Assembly: GCA_017163975.1 (NCBI GenBank) | Contig: JAFFSR010000237.1 | Coordinates: forward strand, 6,882,001 to 6,946,000 | DNA: 64,000 bases | Source: Anastatus disparis | Taxonomy: Eukaryota; Arthropoda; Insecta; Hymenoptera; Eupelmidae | Direction: 5' to 3' | Shown: in pieces, positions 42,701 through 56,134 of the stretch | Layout of the letters: each line of letters starts with the position of its first letter | Numbering within the stretch: the stretch's first letter is position 1 | The notes under the pieces: generated by a model | What the model saw: only the letters and a program-made list of their open reading frames with translations | Told to the model about the DNA's origin: nothing | Databases searched by the model: none | Program-made: the position numbers and the translations under genes

Positions 42701-45029
42701 AGCACTGGAATATAAAGTAATATTTATAATAAAAGTACCTAATTAAAAGCAACTGTAGTAATGAAAAATTTTCTACTCTCCTTTTATCCTCTATAATATT
42801 CTTACAATTCTTTTATATTCTATTGTTCATATTTCATTATAATCTTTTTTTTTCGTGTAGCATCCTTGAAGTAATTAAAGAAAAAATAAATAACAAATTC
42901 ATTTTTTATTCCAACATTTTTTTAAATTTCAACATTATCGTGTCTTTTGACCTTAGAAAATGTTGCTGCAATTGTACCGGGTATTGATTATGATCCTTTG
43001 AAAGTTATATTCATTACAAAAAAGCTACTGAAAGATCATCCCATTGTTCTTTGCTCTCTATAAAATTATCAGATTTGGTTTGAGTCTATGTAACTTGCAT
43101 TTAATGAACTTGACCGTATAATCAATCTAAAACGAGATTGACATTTTAATGATGACTTTCTTCCTTTCTAATTTATTCTTTTTTTCTCTTTCAATTTTTT
43201 TGCTTCCTCTCTTAATAAACGTGTAAAGGCTTGTTTTGTGTCGTGATTCATAAAGAGGAGAAAGGGAGGAGATGGAGGAGGAGAATTTATGCAAAGTGTA
43301 TACTCTCTTCTTTCTCTTTTGATGATTACGTACGTGGACTTATTGTGCGTTAGTTGACACGTACTTTGTGATGCGCGCTCGAGTAATAAATAACGTTTGA
43401 AATAAAACACCTTGCGTCCGGCATTATAAATTTTCTTTTTATTTTTTATTAGCTTTATCATTCTTCCTGCCGATGCTTGAATGGATTTATTTATTCTTGT
43501 TTATTGTTGGAAATTGATAAAATTGTTTGATCAGAAATATCTTCATGAATGGTGTGATTATTATTGAATTAGAAAGTAAATAAAAAGCTATGTTAAATAG
43601 GATACAAAGTTTTTGTTTAACATTAAAAATTAACATTTTTATGAAGTGGAAGAGAAAAAATTTTTTTGAACGTTATATAAATGCTAAAAAGAAAATCTGA
43701 CCTAGTGCAGTTATGCAGCTCCATTTTCTTGACACGGTAAAGGGCTTAAAATTTAAAGGTGGTACTGCAAAAAAATCGCGCGAAACTTTAAGAGAAAAGA
43801 CCAAAAGGAGAATAAAAAAAAGAGAAAGAATAGAGAAAAAAAAGAAGAAAGGAAAAAAAAAGGAAGAGAAGCGTGAAACTCACATAAGTGTCTCGAAGGC
43901 TGCTGCAAAAGCGGACGATGAAGCACAAGTTGCTGCAAGTGGCATTACGAATACCGCTATAGAAGAGTTCCTTTTTTTTTCTTCTTTCTTTTCCTCTCTT
44001 ACTTTTGCTATTTCTTTCTCTGCTCTTTTCTTTTCCAACTTTTATTTATTTACAAATATTGTCCGGTTCTCTCTTTTTTTTATTTTTTCATTTTCTTTGT
44101 TATTGCATATATAGGTTTATGAATAATACATGATTTGATCTCAATGTTTAGATGAATAGAATAATTTTTAAATTCAAATAAATTTTAGAATCTGCAGTGC
44201 ATGAAAAATTCTAAATTTCACGGTACTTTGGAGTAAAATTTGAGTTTTGAAAAATAACATTTTTTTTATCTAATGTAACTTTTTTATCATTACGAACAAG
44301 GTATATTAAAACTGAAAATTTATATTGAACAAATCAGTTTTCATGCTCACTTTTTTCCATATTCATTTTCTTTTCCTCGATTCTCGAAAAAAGTAAAGCA
44401 GCAACTTCAGCATTTTTTCGTATTCATATACGAACATAGCAAACGTCCAAGTCTTCAAGTATCCAATGTAAAGTTAGAACAACGACTTTTTCTACAGACT
44501 TGCAAACGTCTCTTCTTCTTCAACTTTTTTTTACTTAATAGCCACTTCTTATGGATATTTTTAACGAAAAGTCATCTTATATAATAAAATCTTTTACATG
44601 CCGACGACTATGTATGCACTTTACATAAGATCACTTAGCAACTTCTTCTTCTTCTAGCAGCTATTCTCAGTTTTCCATTCTCTAAGAATATCGATATAAT
44701 GCCTTGGCTACAATGTTCTCTCTCTGGGTATTGTGTGCGCTAAAAGATATTTTTGGATGCAATTGTCGCGCGAGCTTTCCGAAAGTAGGTCAGTTTTCTA
44801 AAAGGTATTGAAAGTAATTATTAGAAAGTTACTGTTGTTATTAACTTTATAAATTACCGAAAATTCATAAATTTTACATTAAAAATTCATAAACTATCAA
44901 ATATTTTTAATTAACAATAAACAAAAAAATTGAGTTTTGAAATTTAACTTCCAAGTTTAATTCTTATTTGTAACTTTTGAACTATTGAGAAATCTGAATG
45001 TATATCCTCAAGTGCAGATATAACCGGTC
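36704..45029. other. AT-rich non-coding sequence; no gene seen
   Basis: The longest frame (37143-37577 +, 144 codons) is composition-driven and matches nothing I know. Positions 43780-43870 are A/G-rich and encode a Lys/Arg/Glu run, followed at 43880-43970 by a less AT-rich patch. Pyrimidine-rich blocks occur at 38540-38760 and 41930-42250. Confidence 0.55.
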
Positions 45030-45270
45030 GCCGGATAAATCACAATATAATCCAATATGATTTCCCATCCAAATCCGTTCGGATTGGCCTGATTTTTAAA
45101 TAGCATTGTTGTCAAAAGCTTAAAGGGGGATTGTTGCGATCCTTAATAATTTCTCAATTCAATAACAAACTATGGCTCTAAGTAGATAATACCGAAATTT
45201 CACTGTACAATAATAATTATTCGTAATCTGTTAGCCGAAATTTTGATTAGCGATTATACGATTATCCGGC
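45030..45270. repeat. possible short inverted-repeat element (MITE-like)
   Basis: GCCGGATAA (45030-45038) and TTATCCGGC (45262-45270) are exact inverted repeats 241 bp apart, end to end, in AT-rich surroundings. Between them is a local dyad around 45070-45095 (ATCCG TT CGGAT). No coding frame is present. CGGATAA-type ends recall pogo/Tigger-like elements, but no TA duplication is clear and nine bases alone is modest evidence. Confidence 0.3.
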
Positions 45271-48200
45271 ATTAGATATTTAAAGTTAAAGGCAATATTT
45301 GTTAACTAATTATTTTACCTTTCTATGATCAATTCCTTCGAGTGCTAATAATATATTATGCAAATAATTATTGTTAAATTATAACAATATGATACATTTA
45401 TCTTTACATTTAAATTATTTAATCGAATTTAATAAACTTATCTATATCAAATATTAATGCTATCTACTTCCACTTTAAAACAATATTCGCAATAAACAAA
45501 CAAAGAGTTTTCAATTTAAAATAATTGCACCACGGGCTCGCAATATATTTCAGTAATTAACCATATTAAAAAAAAGGAGAAAGAATTTTTTTTTAATTAA
45601 TTCTAATTGAATCATCGCGGTATCGTATAAACGAAGACAGCTCGAAGGAAATAGAATCGTCTGTGATTACACATTACGCGTTGCTGTCTCTCTCTCTCTC
45701 TCTCTCTTTCTCAAGAGAGCTCAAGCGAAGCGTAATTGTTTTCATCACTCGAGAGCTCGGCAGAGGGGCAAAAAGGGGGAAGGAAATAAGATCCGAGAAT
45801 ATTAAGCTTATCATCTAACAAAATACCTTTTTCCAACAATAAGTTTATCTGCTTGTCAAATTGCTTGTGTATATGTTACATATATCTTGATTATGTTGTT
45901 TTCACAATTATACGTATATCAAGATGTGCTTGAATAATGATTCCGATGTATGGATGTTACTATTATTACAATCATCATCTTGCACGAGTTAAAATTATCT
46001 ACGATATTTTTAATACTGATATGTTTAGAGTTGTTGATGGAGGTAGTTTTTTTGATTATGTTGTTAGGATATATTTCAATTTAAAAGAACAGACAAATAA
46101 AATCGTCAAAACTTGATTTTCGAATTCGGTTCCTTTATGTAATTTGATAAATAAGATAACGTACGAAATATAAATTTCATTCGATTTTTGTATAAACATT
46201 TAATGTAAATATATAAAAATTAACGTAAACTGATTAAATCATTAAAATGATAAACATTTCATTATACAAATTATTTAACATCATTACTTATAAAATTATC
46301 CGCTATCTCTTTTTTTATAAATATCAGTAATTTCAAAAATTGACGATTACATATTTACTTTACATTTACAGTTACAATTAATTGGATGAAACATTAAAAT
46401 TTTAACAACAATCAAGAGTCCTTTTTATTCCGGTGAATAACATCGCTTTAATGATCTTTCTCATTAAAATCATTTGTACCCGGAGAGATTAATTATTATT
46501 ATCATTTATTTTTTTTTTTATAAATTTTTATTTTATCAACCGCATCGACAATCTCATTAAACAGCCCGCATGAATTACTTTATCGACGCTTACAATTTAA
46601 CATTTTATTAAGATGAAAGCCACAAATTCAAGATTTTACAGCGTCACATAAATGTGTGATACAAACATACATACGTATACATACACCTTAACTTTGATAT
46701 TCGCGGTACATGTATATAACCGAAAAAGGTGGGAGGTAAAGGGTGAGGGAATGGGAGGGAAGGGGGATTTATGACAGACCGATCGTAAATCATCGTATTG
46801 TTCAAGTTTATCTCGATATAGCCAGGGCAAAAGCAAATGATACGAAAGCTATACCAGGTTGGATAATAATGAATATGTATTCCCGTGTATATGGGCTTTA
46901 TATGTATACGGTTAAATGCTAAAAAAGATCGTAATCAATGAGGCGCTATTTGTAAATACATTCATTTATTCAAAGAGAATTACAGAAAATTAAAAAAAAA
47001 CTATATAATTTTATTATGACATTATATGAAGTTGGTATATTTTTTTTAGAGCGATAAAGAAAAATCGTTTTATCGTAAGTTATAAATGTTTATTGCAAAC
47101 TTTTTATTGTTAAGAAAAAAAAAAATATCGCAAAAATATTTTAACTTTTATTTTGCAATATGCGTGCATGTGTGTAGATACGTTGTGACTTGAAATTTCG
47201 TATGCGAAATGTTATTTGTAATAAAGAGAGAAAATGTTGTGGGTTTTAAACGTGTGGATATGTAAAGTAAGTGTAAAAGCGGGAATTCAACAAATGGCGC
47301 ATATAGATTTTATTTGCACATTGCACGCGCGTTTTGCTTTTATGCGTCTAAACCTAAAAGTGAAATCACTTGTTTTCATATACAAAAATCATAAAATAAT
47401 CATTTTCATTTGAAAATATTATACAAATTTATTGAACGATTTACTTATAATCGTAAAGATTTATTGTATCGAAAATTTGATTATTTAATATAATAAGTTG
47501 CGATACTTTCAATTAGAGTAAAATTTTTGTGTAGTAAGATTTTAAATATGTAAAAATTAAAAAAAAAACGATAAGTATTTTAAAAAATTATAAAAAAGAC
47601 TAATATCAAATGATAAGGACTTATATTTTATAACTTAAACATTTTTTAAGCTTCAATAGTTTGAACTCTTAAAAAAGTTGCATTAATTCATAAAAATTAA
47701 AAAATAATTCACAAAAAAAAAAATAAATAAAAAAATTGCATATGTTCGTAAAGATTTACAAACTGCAACCCACGCATTACATGGAATCGGATGCATACCC
47801 ACCTGAACGTATTTGTAAAGTTTCAACACAAATAATTATAAGCAACATCAATATTCTACCAGTGTTACCATCACGTTTTTAAACCCCTTTCATAAAATTG
47901 AATTTTTTTGCATTTTTTAATCGTACACAATATTTTTCATTTTTTTCATATTTTTATTTTTCAATCGTATCGATATTTTTATTTTTCCTTATGTGTTTGT
48001 GCTACAGAATGTGCTAATAAAAGATTATCGTTGTAGGAAGTAGATAACTTTATCCTAAGCCATATAACAATTTTTCTCTTAAAACCTTCATATAAAGCAG
48101 CTTTTACAATCTTAAAAACAATGAAAACGCCATAACAATACTGAAAAACAAATAAACATTACGTAAATAAATATAAAATTTATACGTGAAACACAATGAT

Positions 48201-51200
48201 CCTATTACATCATCAATACACACAAACCCTTACTACCTCTCATATATATCCAATAAAATTGTATATATTTCTAAGAGCTCCTTTCATATCACATCAATAA
48301 ACGAATCTTACACCACTCCATAGTCTTTTACTCCCCTTTTTTTCTTCTTCCTCTTTCTTTATACTCGTCTTTTTTTCACGACGCTGGAGGGCTAGTATTT
48401 TTAGTGAGACTGATAAAATCATTTTGGTTTTTGTATATATACAGGCCTGCGAGGCAATGTTTGTTAGTCTTCTCCTTTTATTATTTTTATATGTGTATAA
48501 CTCATAAGGTGAATAAACCAAACGACAGAAAACTTCAAAGCCTTTATGCACTCCTTCACTTAATTAAAAGGGAAAAATGTTTTTCAGCCCGTTGGCCCTT
48601 TTGCTGACTTTTTTTTTTGTGTACATATACACCGCTGCGATCTCAAAAGATGAAGATGCACTTGCGGCTTGTTTCTTTAGCTTTTTTCTCTCTTTTACTT
48701 CTTCTCATTCAAAAATGAATACTTGTAAAACAGATATCAGGAATTTTGATGTCTCAAAGATAAAAGATTAGAGGGATCGATAAAGATTTTTTTGTCGTTA
48801 ATTTTGCTTCTTCTGTTTTTTTTTTATTTTAATTGGGAAGTTTAATAATTCACCGGTACGCTGTTTGTAATTATGGTAATAAGTAAATTATTTAAAAGCC
48901 TTCCGTAAAACCTTTAAATTTAATATATTATTCCAGTTACAGTCTTTATAAAATCGTAAAAACGTTTGATTTTAAACAATATGTACATTCCAAAGATATT
49001 CAGATATAAAGTTTATCGAATTAAAAGGACTAGAAACAGAAGTTAAACTATTCGGTGGAAAAGATGGTGAAAAACTATTAGTAAGCGTGCATTTTGCATG
49101 CTCCATTAACTTTGACTTTACTTTTAATTGGTTGGTCGGAATCTTTTATTCATGACGGTTCGGTGTGCCTGCACCAAGATCTGTGCAACCAAACTATAAA
49201 GTAAAGAATATAAAAAAAAAGGAGCAGAAAAAAGAAAAATAAAAGATTGAATTTTATACTGCATTTATAACACTTTTGAATATATCTTTTATTTGCGAAT
49301 TTGCATAATTCTTGAATATATTTTCCATGCATGACACAATAAATATTAATAAAGTCATATTAGGTAAGTTTATGGAAATTTTCGAACGAGCAAATAAAAT
49401 TCATAGATTTTACCTTTCAACGTTTTAAAATCATGTTTCATCATCGTTAATTGATTTGGCTTTCCTTCATAAGCATTAAAATTTTTAGTAAAATAGTTCA
49501 TAAAAGAAATTTTCTTTTTCGTATTCTAATGATTATTTAAAATAAGTACTAAAAGAAACCTAAAATTATAGTTACATATTGAATAACTGTATTATTCTAT
49601 TGAAATAAATTACGCGCTATATTTTTTATCATCGATCAATCATAAATAAATAGAGTGGTTTTATTTTCATTCATATCTGTGCTACATTGATTAAATATTC
49701 AAAAACTTTTTCTATCAAAAAAGAAAGATTTACATCTACTTCCTTATCATTTAATATGTACAATTCATATATCTATTAAAGCCGTCATAAAGTTAAATAA
49801 ATCATCTTGTAAATATGTAAGCTTTTAGGTTTATTTCTTATTTAAAACGTCGATACAACGCTCTTAACATCCCATCTAAATTATAACAAGATGTTATAGC
49901 AAATGAAAAAAAGAATAAGAATTTTTTCATCCTCAACATATCCCCCAAACATATAAGTCGAATCATCGAGCAAAAACAATGCATAAACCTCAATATAAAA
50001 CCCGTTTCTCTCTCGATTAGCCCGATGAAATCTTACATTGCCATAACTATCCTTTTGCTCCAAAAAGAAAAAAGTCTATCTAAAACAAGACAAAAATTCC
50101 CTCGCTACAAGTAAAAATAAAAAACTCAATACATCGACAACTCGTTGATCACAACAAAAGAAGAAAAAAAGAAAGAAAAGAAAAAAAGGCATCGCATGTC
50201 CAAATTTATAGGTACACGTTAACGCACGCGGCCAGCGCTACATATTCGCTTGTATTAATCTGCATAAACTCATTCCTATGCAAATAGGAGTAAGGCGCCG
50301 TCGGGCGTTTGAGAGAAACCTTTAGGGGCCCTTACCCCCTATATATATATATATACATACATCTAAGAAAGATAGGAAACGTCGCATTTCACATTGTATT
50401 ACGCGTTTATTGCAATTCCCTCCAATTAACAAGATCTTCTTCCTTATTCCTCTCTTTAGGATAGTACGTATAGACATACAACGAAGTATAGAGAAAGAGA
50501 AAGAAGTAGAACGATGATGATGCTTGATTTTGTTGTGCAAGTTAATGAAAAAGGAGTGGGGAGGGGGAGTGAGCCTAGATATTAAGAGATATGTATATGA
50601 GGTTTAAAAAGTTTGTAAGATTATTCTTGCTGGATGATGCTTAAAAGTTGTAGAGTTTCAATGAAATTTACATGATAGTTAAGGAAATTTTGGCCCCCTC
50701 GGCGTTTTGTTCTTTAAACTTGACAAAATCTGTTGGTAAGTTGAAGTTAATATGCGTTCGTTAATTTTTTTATGAATGAATTTTTGTTTGATCTTAACTT
50801 AATTAAAATAACATATGTTGGTAATATTTATTTTTAAACTATCGTTTTTTAGCTCTTCATTAATTAAAATTGTAAGAATTAGAATAACAAAAATCATTAT
50901 ATTTTGTTTTTAATTTTAACGATAAAATAAATTATAAATAAGTAAGGATCTTATCAAAATAAAAATTAGATAGGGGAAGGTTTTGATTGCACCATCTTAT
51001 TCAAATGATTTATTATCTGTTTGGTGGTGATTACAATCCTTGTTAAATGCAAATTTAGATGAATACAACAAGGAGTTATTTGCCGTGTACAAAAAAGTGC
51101 GGTATGTTAATACATTTGCTATCGTTATGTTCTAAAGCATATGTACAAAAGGATGCTTTAATAATTTTTCATCGAGTTCTTTAAACATTAATTTCACCGA

Positions 51201-51604
51201 TAGCGATAAATAGAAAAACAATTAAATTTTCGACTTGATCTATGAATTTAATTGCTTATTATCTGTCTATCAATTAGTTATTGCCCAGCAATTATAAAGT
51301 TTGGAAAAGAAATTCTAGGAACGTAGAGAACCCCAAAAGCTCTGTTACTATTATTAATAAAATTGATACATTACTATCGTTCATACGAATTCCATTCTTA
51401 AAGTTTCTAATATCAGTTTTCTTACAAAAAACTCATAAGACGGTAGAGAAAAATAAAATTATAAATGGTAAAACTTTTCATTGTCTTATGTCAAATTCCA
51501 TATGATTTTTTTTTTCATTAAAATCTTATTATATCATGCTAAAGTATAAAAAAAATTATTTTTATTCACAACGACATGATCTTTTTCGATTCATAACAAT
51601 AAAA
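45271..51604. other. AT-rich non-coding sequence; no gene seen
   Basis: It contains a CT run at 45686-45708 with a GC-richer flank to 45780, and a less AT-rich patch at 49150-49195. A donor-like TAG|GTAAGT at 49362/49363 has a poor pyrimidine tract. No protein or RNA family is recognised. Confidence 0.55.
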
Positions 51605-51805
51605 TTTTTTTTGTTATTTAACGTCGCTGTATTTATGCTATCATTGCGATGCTAATTAACGACGGAGGATTTCAGTGTGTTTATAAACAAAGCACATGTA
51701 TCATATATAGTGGTGCTTGTATAAATCGGCCGAGAGCGGGATTCGAACTCGGGACCTCGAGATTACGAATCCATCGCTCTACCGACTGAGCCACACTGAG
51801 ACCTC
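51605..51805 (-). repeat. tRNA-derived SINE, copy 4
   Basis: Minus-strand copy with box A CAGTCGGTAGAGC and box B GAGTTCGAATCCC, the closest to a canonical promoter among the four. The body and A-rich tail are as in the others. TCATAA occurs on both flanks (about 51591 and 51803) and could be the remnant of a short target duplication, though this is weak. Confidence 0.85.
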
Positions 51806-54800
51806 ATAAATTTATTCTTTTCCTGCGTAAAATTAATTTTTAAATGATTAATTTGGAAAGATTAACACTTCTAAAAGAAAGTTTTGAAATTTTTACAAGG
51901 CTAAAAAAGAGTCAACATATTCCTAAATTGTAATTACTAAACTACCAAAATTTTTCAAAAATAATTGACCTTTTTTAAATTAAAGCTCATTTACAATATT
52001 TCATCTTTTTCACGAAAAAAAATACAATTTTGAAAAAAAAAAAAGCTTTTCTCAATTGTCCAAACAATTACCACGTAATAAAACTTGTTAGCATACATCA
52101 AAATGAACCTTTTGCACCTAGATTAACAAGAAGAATGAGAAAGATCCGATTCATGACTACACAGAAATGGTCCGACATTGTATGTATATATACATATAGT
52201 CTAATAGGGCCGCAAGTTTCCAGCGCATGTAAATTTAATGGGTCAGAATACAACGCACAAAAGGGGGTGTAAGGGGTTGGGTGTGTATGTGTGTGTAAGG
52301 CCTATGACCTGAAGGCTTCGTACACGCCCTATACGTTCCTCGTTATTTATTCAAAACTTCTCTACAATTATGGTGCTGTGTATACATTTTCACACAAATA
52401 TACACACACATATATATACATACCTGAAAGTATAAGTTTGCTAGTCTAACACGTCCATCTTTTTCTCTTGTATACGCTCTTTTCTCTGGTTCTTCTTTTT
52501 ATTTCTTCTTCATTTTTTTTCTTCCTCCTCGTGTGGCTATTTCGTGTTTGTCTTGTTTATTTTTTCTTTTATTTTTGTTGCTTGCTGTTTTACTTTGTTT
52601 TTTTTTTATTTATCATACTATGCTTTTTCAATGGATGGTTTATAGGGAAATATAAGGAAAATTGAATTGAAAAATATGAGGTTGAAATTGTTTTCTTTGT
52701 TGTTTAACTGAATGAAACTGAATGCATTGTTAAAATAGAAAATCCATTTTCGAGGCAAAATAAGATTAGCATAAAATTTTAACGCTTTTGAGCTTTGAAT
52801 ATAAAGAAATTGAAAATTTTCTTTTTTTTTTTATTAAACAATAGTCGGATGAATGTATTTGTAAAAACAAAACGCTGAAGATAAAAGTTAATTAATATTT
52901 TTTTTATTTGAATTTTAAAAATATTCATTATTGAGAAAATTTAATTAAAAATTTTATCATGCGAGATATATACGATGAATAAAATCAAACACTCTTAATT
53001 AATTATTCCGTTTAAATATTAAATTTAAAATAAATATGCACTTTTGAAATTTATTTGCATTAATTTAATTTTATACTTTCCTATCTTTTCTTTTACATCT
53101 AAAAAATTTTCTATCTTTTCCTTCCTTTTTTACTTTTATTTCTAACCCATTTCTAAGCTTTTTCTCTATTTGTATGCTGTTATTTCTGACTCCCTCAGCT
53201 TCAACCACTTACTTTATCCCCTTAGCTTTACTAGTTGTACTTTTCCTTATACTCCCAACAGCTCTCCTCTCCTCTCTCTCTCTACCTTTTGCCTTTTTGT
53301 TACAGCGTGCAAGCTTGTGGTTTGTCCGTACCGTTTTTTATTTTATTTTATTCCCTTTTTTTTATTTGGTGCACATTGTTACCGTAATTTTTTTTTCCTC
53401 ACATCAACCCCTTTTGCTTATATCTAATGCTTTATTCGTTTTGTTTTATTTATCTAATTTATAAATAGCTTTTTATCTTTGCGTAATTAATGTTTATTTT
53501 CATTTTTTTACAAACGTAATTTTAATTATATCATCGCAAGTGTACTGGTTTCCTGTTGACAAAATCATTCTATTCTCTTTTTTTATGGGTTTGGCGCAAA
53601 CGTGTAATATTCTTAATGTGTAAAGTTTGTATGCTCGCAAAATCAGCATGTTCATTTTAATGTTCATAGATTTAGTTTACGTATTTTAATAAAATAGCCC
53701 ATAGTTTAATATACGTATATTTAGTTACATAAAATTTGAAGAGCAAAAAATTGAATGATATTGAGTGGTATTGTTTTTTTAAAATATTGCTATTTGATTA
53801 GAATTAAAGTTTAAATATTATTTAAGATTTAAAGTTTAATCTTTATGTACACTAATATTATTCGATAAAAACCTAACAATCGAACGTTTCGAAAAACAAA
53901 TATTTACTTTTCTCTATCAACAATTTCATGCAATTTTATACGATTCATAGAATTTTGTAGATTTGCAAAATTCCAAATAGATTCGACAAATTCAAATATT
54001 TTCGAAATTCATAGAATATATTTGTATTTTATATATATACATATACATTTTTTCCTTCCAAAAATTTGAAAGACAGGATACAAAATACGCCATTCCAAAT
54101 GCAATTTCAATTTAAAAGAACTAAAATTTTCGCGAAAACTCCCTCTCTATATAACAAAATATTTGTTCCGGCCGCACATACGCTTTTCGTTTCAAATATC
54201 CTCCTGTCCTATAAACGCAACAATTCCAATAACAACTAACCTCTCTAACTAAAAAAAAAAGAGAGAAAGAAAAACTAAAATAACAACAACAATAGATTTA
54301 TTTATTTTGCTTTTAACATTTGATATATACTCTTATCAAACAAACGTATACAGCAATCACTATCATGACCTGATTTGCAAAACTATAATAAACAATTTAT
54401 ATGTGTACGCGTATACGTTCTATTCTATCGTCAATTGATTGATTTTATTTTATTATTTTTCTTCTCCCTTTCAACACTCCTGTCTTTTCCGTGTTTAAAT
54501 TATAAATTTACAATCGTACGCGTTTAATAAATACCAAAAAAAAATAGAAAAAACTTGTTTTCGATAGACATCTCGAATAATTATTAGTTTAAAGTCATAA
54601 ACGTTTTATATATATATGTGTGTATATCGTAACGAGTTTCTGTGTTAGTATATTAGAGCCCGTTGCAATTTCCTTCGGCTACTGAATGCAAATCTCTGTG
54701 TATGTATGTGTATGTATAATACGAGAGAAAGAGAGATAAAATAGAAGAGAGAAAGAGAGAGAGAGAGAGTAAAGTGTGTTCCTTTCATCAGGAAGTGATC

Positions 54801-55788
54801 ACGACACAACAGTAACAGCAGCAGCCAAGCGACTATATTAGTCGTACACAGTTTCTCGCTAATCCGTGCAACGATTATCACAAACGCTTAGACTACTTAT
54901 ACACAAGTTGATTTGCTTGTTCTTTAACGATTTTTCGCTGTTTTTTTCTCTCTCTCTTTTTTATAGATATATTTATGCTTTCGCCTCGTTCTCGGTATAT
55001 GGGATATACCTTTTTATTTTCTATTGCAAACTGTCATTAAAGTGATTATCGATTACCTATATATTGCGTCGAAAAAATTTCGTTTTTATGTAAATTAGGT
55101 ACTTAGGACTTTTTTTCCGAGCAGATAATTATTTCAAGTTAATTAATATTTATAAGCTTTGGAAAGATATAATAATTTTTTAATATTTACATTGCCGAGG
55201 TTGTTAAAATAAATATTATTTGAATTATGTTATTTCTGCTTTTTATTTGAAATTTTATGTTTTGTGATTTAAATGTTATTTTAAATCATAAAATTTATCT
55301 GTTGAATTGTTATTTGCAATAAAAAACGAACTTTTATAACAAAAGTTTTTCAATCAATAATAATTTATAATTATATTTATTCTATTTCCCAATATCACAA
55401 ATGTTTATGCATAATAAACTTGATAAAAAATTTATTTTTATAATTTTTCATATACAAGGTTTATTATATAAATCAATGAACTTGTGAAATTAAAGAAAGG
55501 ATATTTCAATGCATATGTTTCATAAACATGCACGCATAGACGTTACAAAAATATTGAAAGTAAACAGTAGAATAATTAGTTAGTATAGGAGATAAAGTAT
55601 CTACTACTATATATTTTAATACATTTACAAATATCCAACAATTTTAGTCTAAATTTGTAAAATTATAGTAATAAGGTCAAATTCACCTGAGAATTTATGA
55701 TGCTCATATTCAAATTAAAAAAGTATTGTGAAAAAATATTCATTTGAAAAAAAAAAAATTATCTCGATTCACTTTGTCGAACATAAAA
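51806..55788 (+). other. sequence upstream of the DDR-family first coding exon
   Basis: Probably the 3' part of a 5' UTR intron, given the acceptor at 55819. It is mostly AT-rich, with pyrimidine-rich blocks at 52450-52620 and 53080-53460. A less AT-rich region at 54650-54890 includes a GA run, an AGC-rich stretch and a short dyad CGACTA/TAGTCG (54830-54844). That region could be a promoter or enhancer; no clear TATA, Inr or DPE set was found. Confidence 0.45.
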
Positions 55789-55819
55789 TACTAATAAAAA
55801 TCCATCATTTCTGTTTCAG
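55789..55819 (+). promoter_or_regulatory. branch point and 3' splice site before the first coding exon
   Basis: TACTAAT at 55789-55795 matches the optimal metazoan and yeast branch-point sequence and lies about 25 bases before CAG at 55817-55819. The stretch between is A-rich at first and then pyrimidine-rich. Spacing and order are right for a functional acceptor. It implies an upstream exon that I could not locate with confidence. Confidence 0.6.
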
Positions 55820-56052
55820 ATAAACCAAAGAAAGTAAAAGGAAAAAGCAAATAAAAGAATAAAAAAAGCGAGTCAACAGCCGGACATGATGTATATCAGG
55901 TCATCACGGTGAGAGGCAGTCAGGTATAGACGACAACGTCGAGTACCACTGCCAAAAAAACGACAACGACGACGGCGACGACGGTGACGACGAAGAGGAC
56001 GACGACGGCGAAGATGAGGAACCGACGCTGTTATAGCAAGTACAATCTTGCC
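55820..56052 (+). other. Ddr: 5' UTR part of the first coding exon of the DDR-family gene
   Basis: The exon is inferred to begin at 55820, after a pyrimidine-rich acceptor (TTTCTGTTTCAG, AG at 55818-55819) with a textbook branch point TACTAAT at 55789-55795. The leader holds a long GAC/ACG-type triplet run (about 55930-56010). It also has a short upstream frame, 55886-55912 (8 codons, beginning with two ATGs, out of frame with the main start), and an in-frame ATG at 56014. The exon start is inference from splice signals; no cDNA is available. If the acceptor is real, the transcript begins in another exon further left. Confidence 0.6.
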
Positions 56053-56134
56053 ATGGGCTTCGATCATATCATCGCTCTTCTACTCTTCGTCTTCTTCGGC
56101 TTTCTTATGTCGACGGCAAACGGCGTTGATCTTT
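56053..56134 (+). CDS. Ddr: discoidin domain receptor, first coding exon (signal peptide)
   Basis: This is the first coding exon of a receptor tyrosine kinase of the discoidin domain receptor family, a collagen-binding type I membrane protein. The 27 codons read MGFDHIIALLLFVFFGFLMS followed by TANGVDL: a short n-region, a hydrophobic core (residues 6-19) and an S-T-A site that fits signal peptidase cleavage after residue 22. The start is in an ideal context (GCCATGG). An in-frame ATG 39 bases upstream (56014, A at -3) would add 13 residues with four basic ones and still leave a usable signal peptide; scanning ribosomes meet it first, so the true start is open. The donor T|GTAAGC at 56135 leaves phase 1. 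The codon completes with the first two bases of the exon at 61367 to give DLSQC, which joins smoothly into the discoidin domain. The open frames in other phases over this exon are shadows. Confidence 0.82.

Noticed and set aside
43713..44114. Lys/Arg/Glu-rich frame resembling a nuclear or coiled-coil protein
   Set aside because: The charged run is translated from an A/G low-complexity belt and then switches to F/S-rich pyrimidine sequence; there is no supporting structure.
55873..56067. Arginine-rich minus-strand frame over the DDR first coding exon
   Set aside because: It is the complement of the GAC triplet run in the 5' UTR and overlaps the supported + strand exon.
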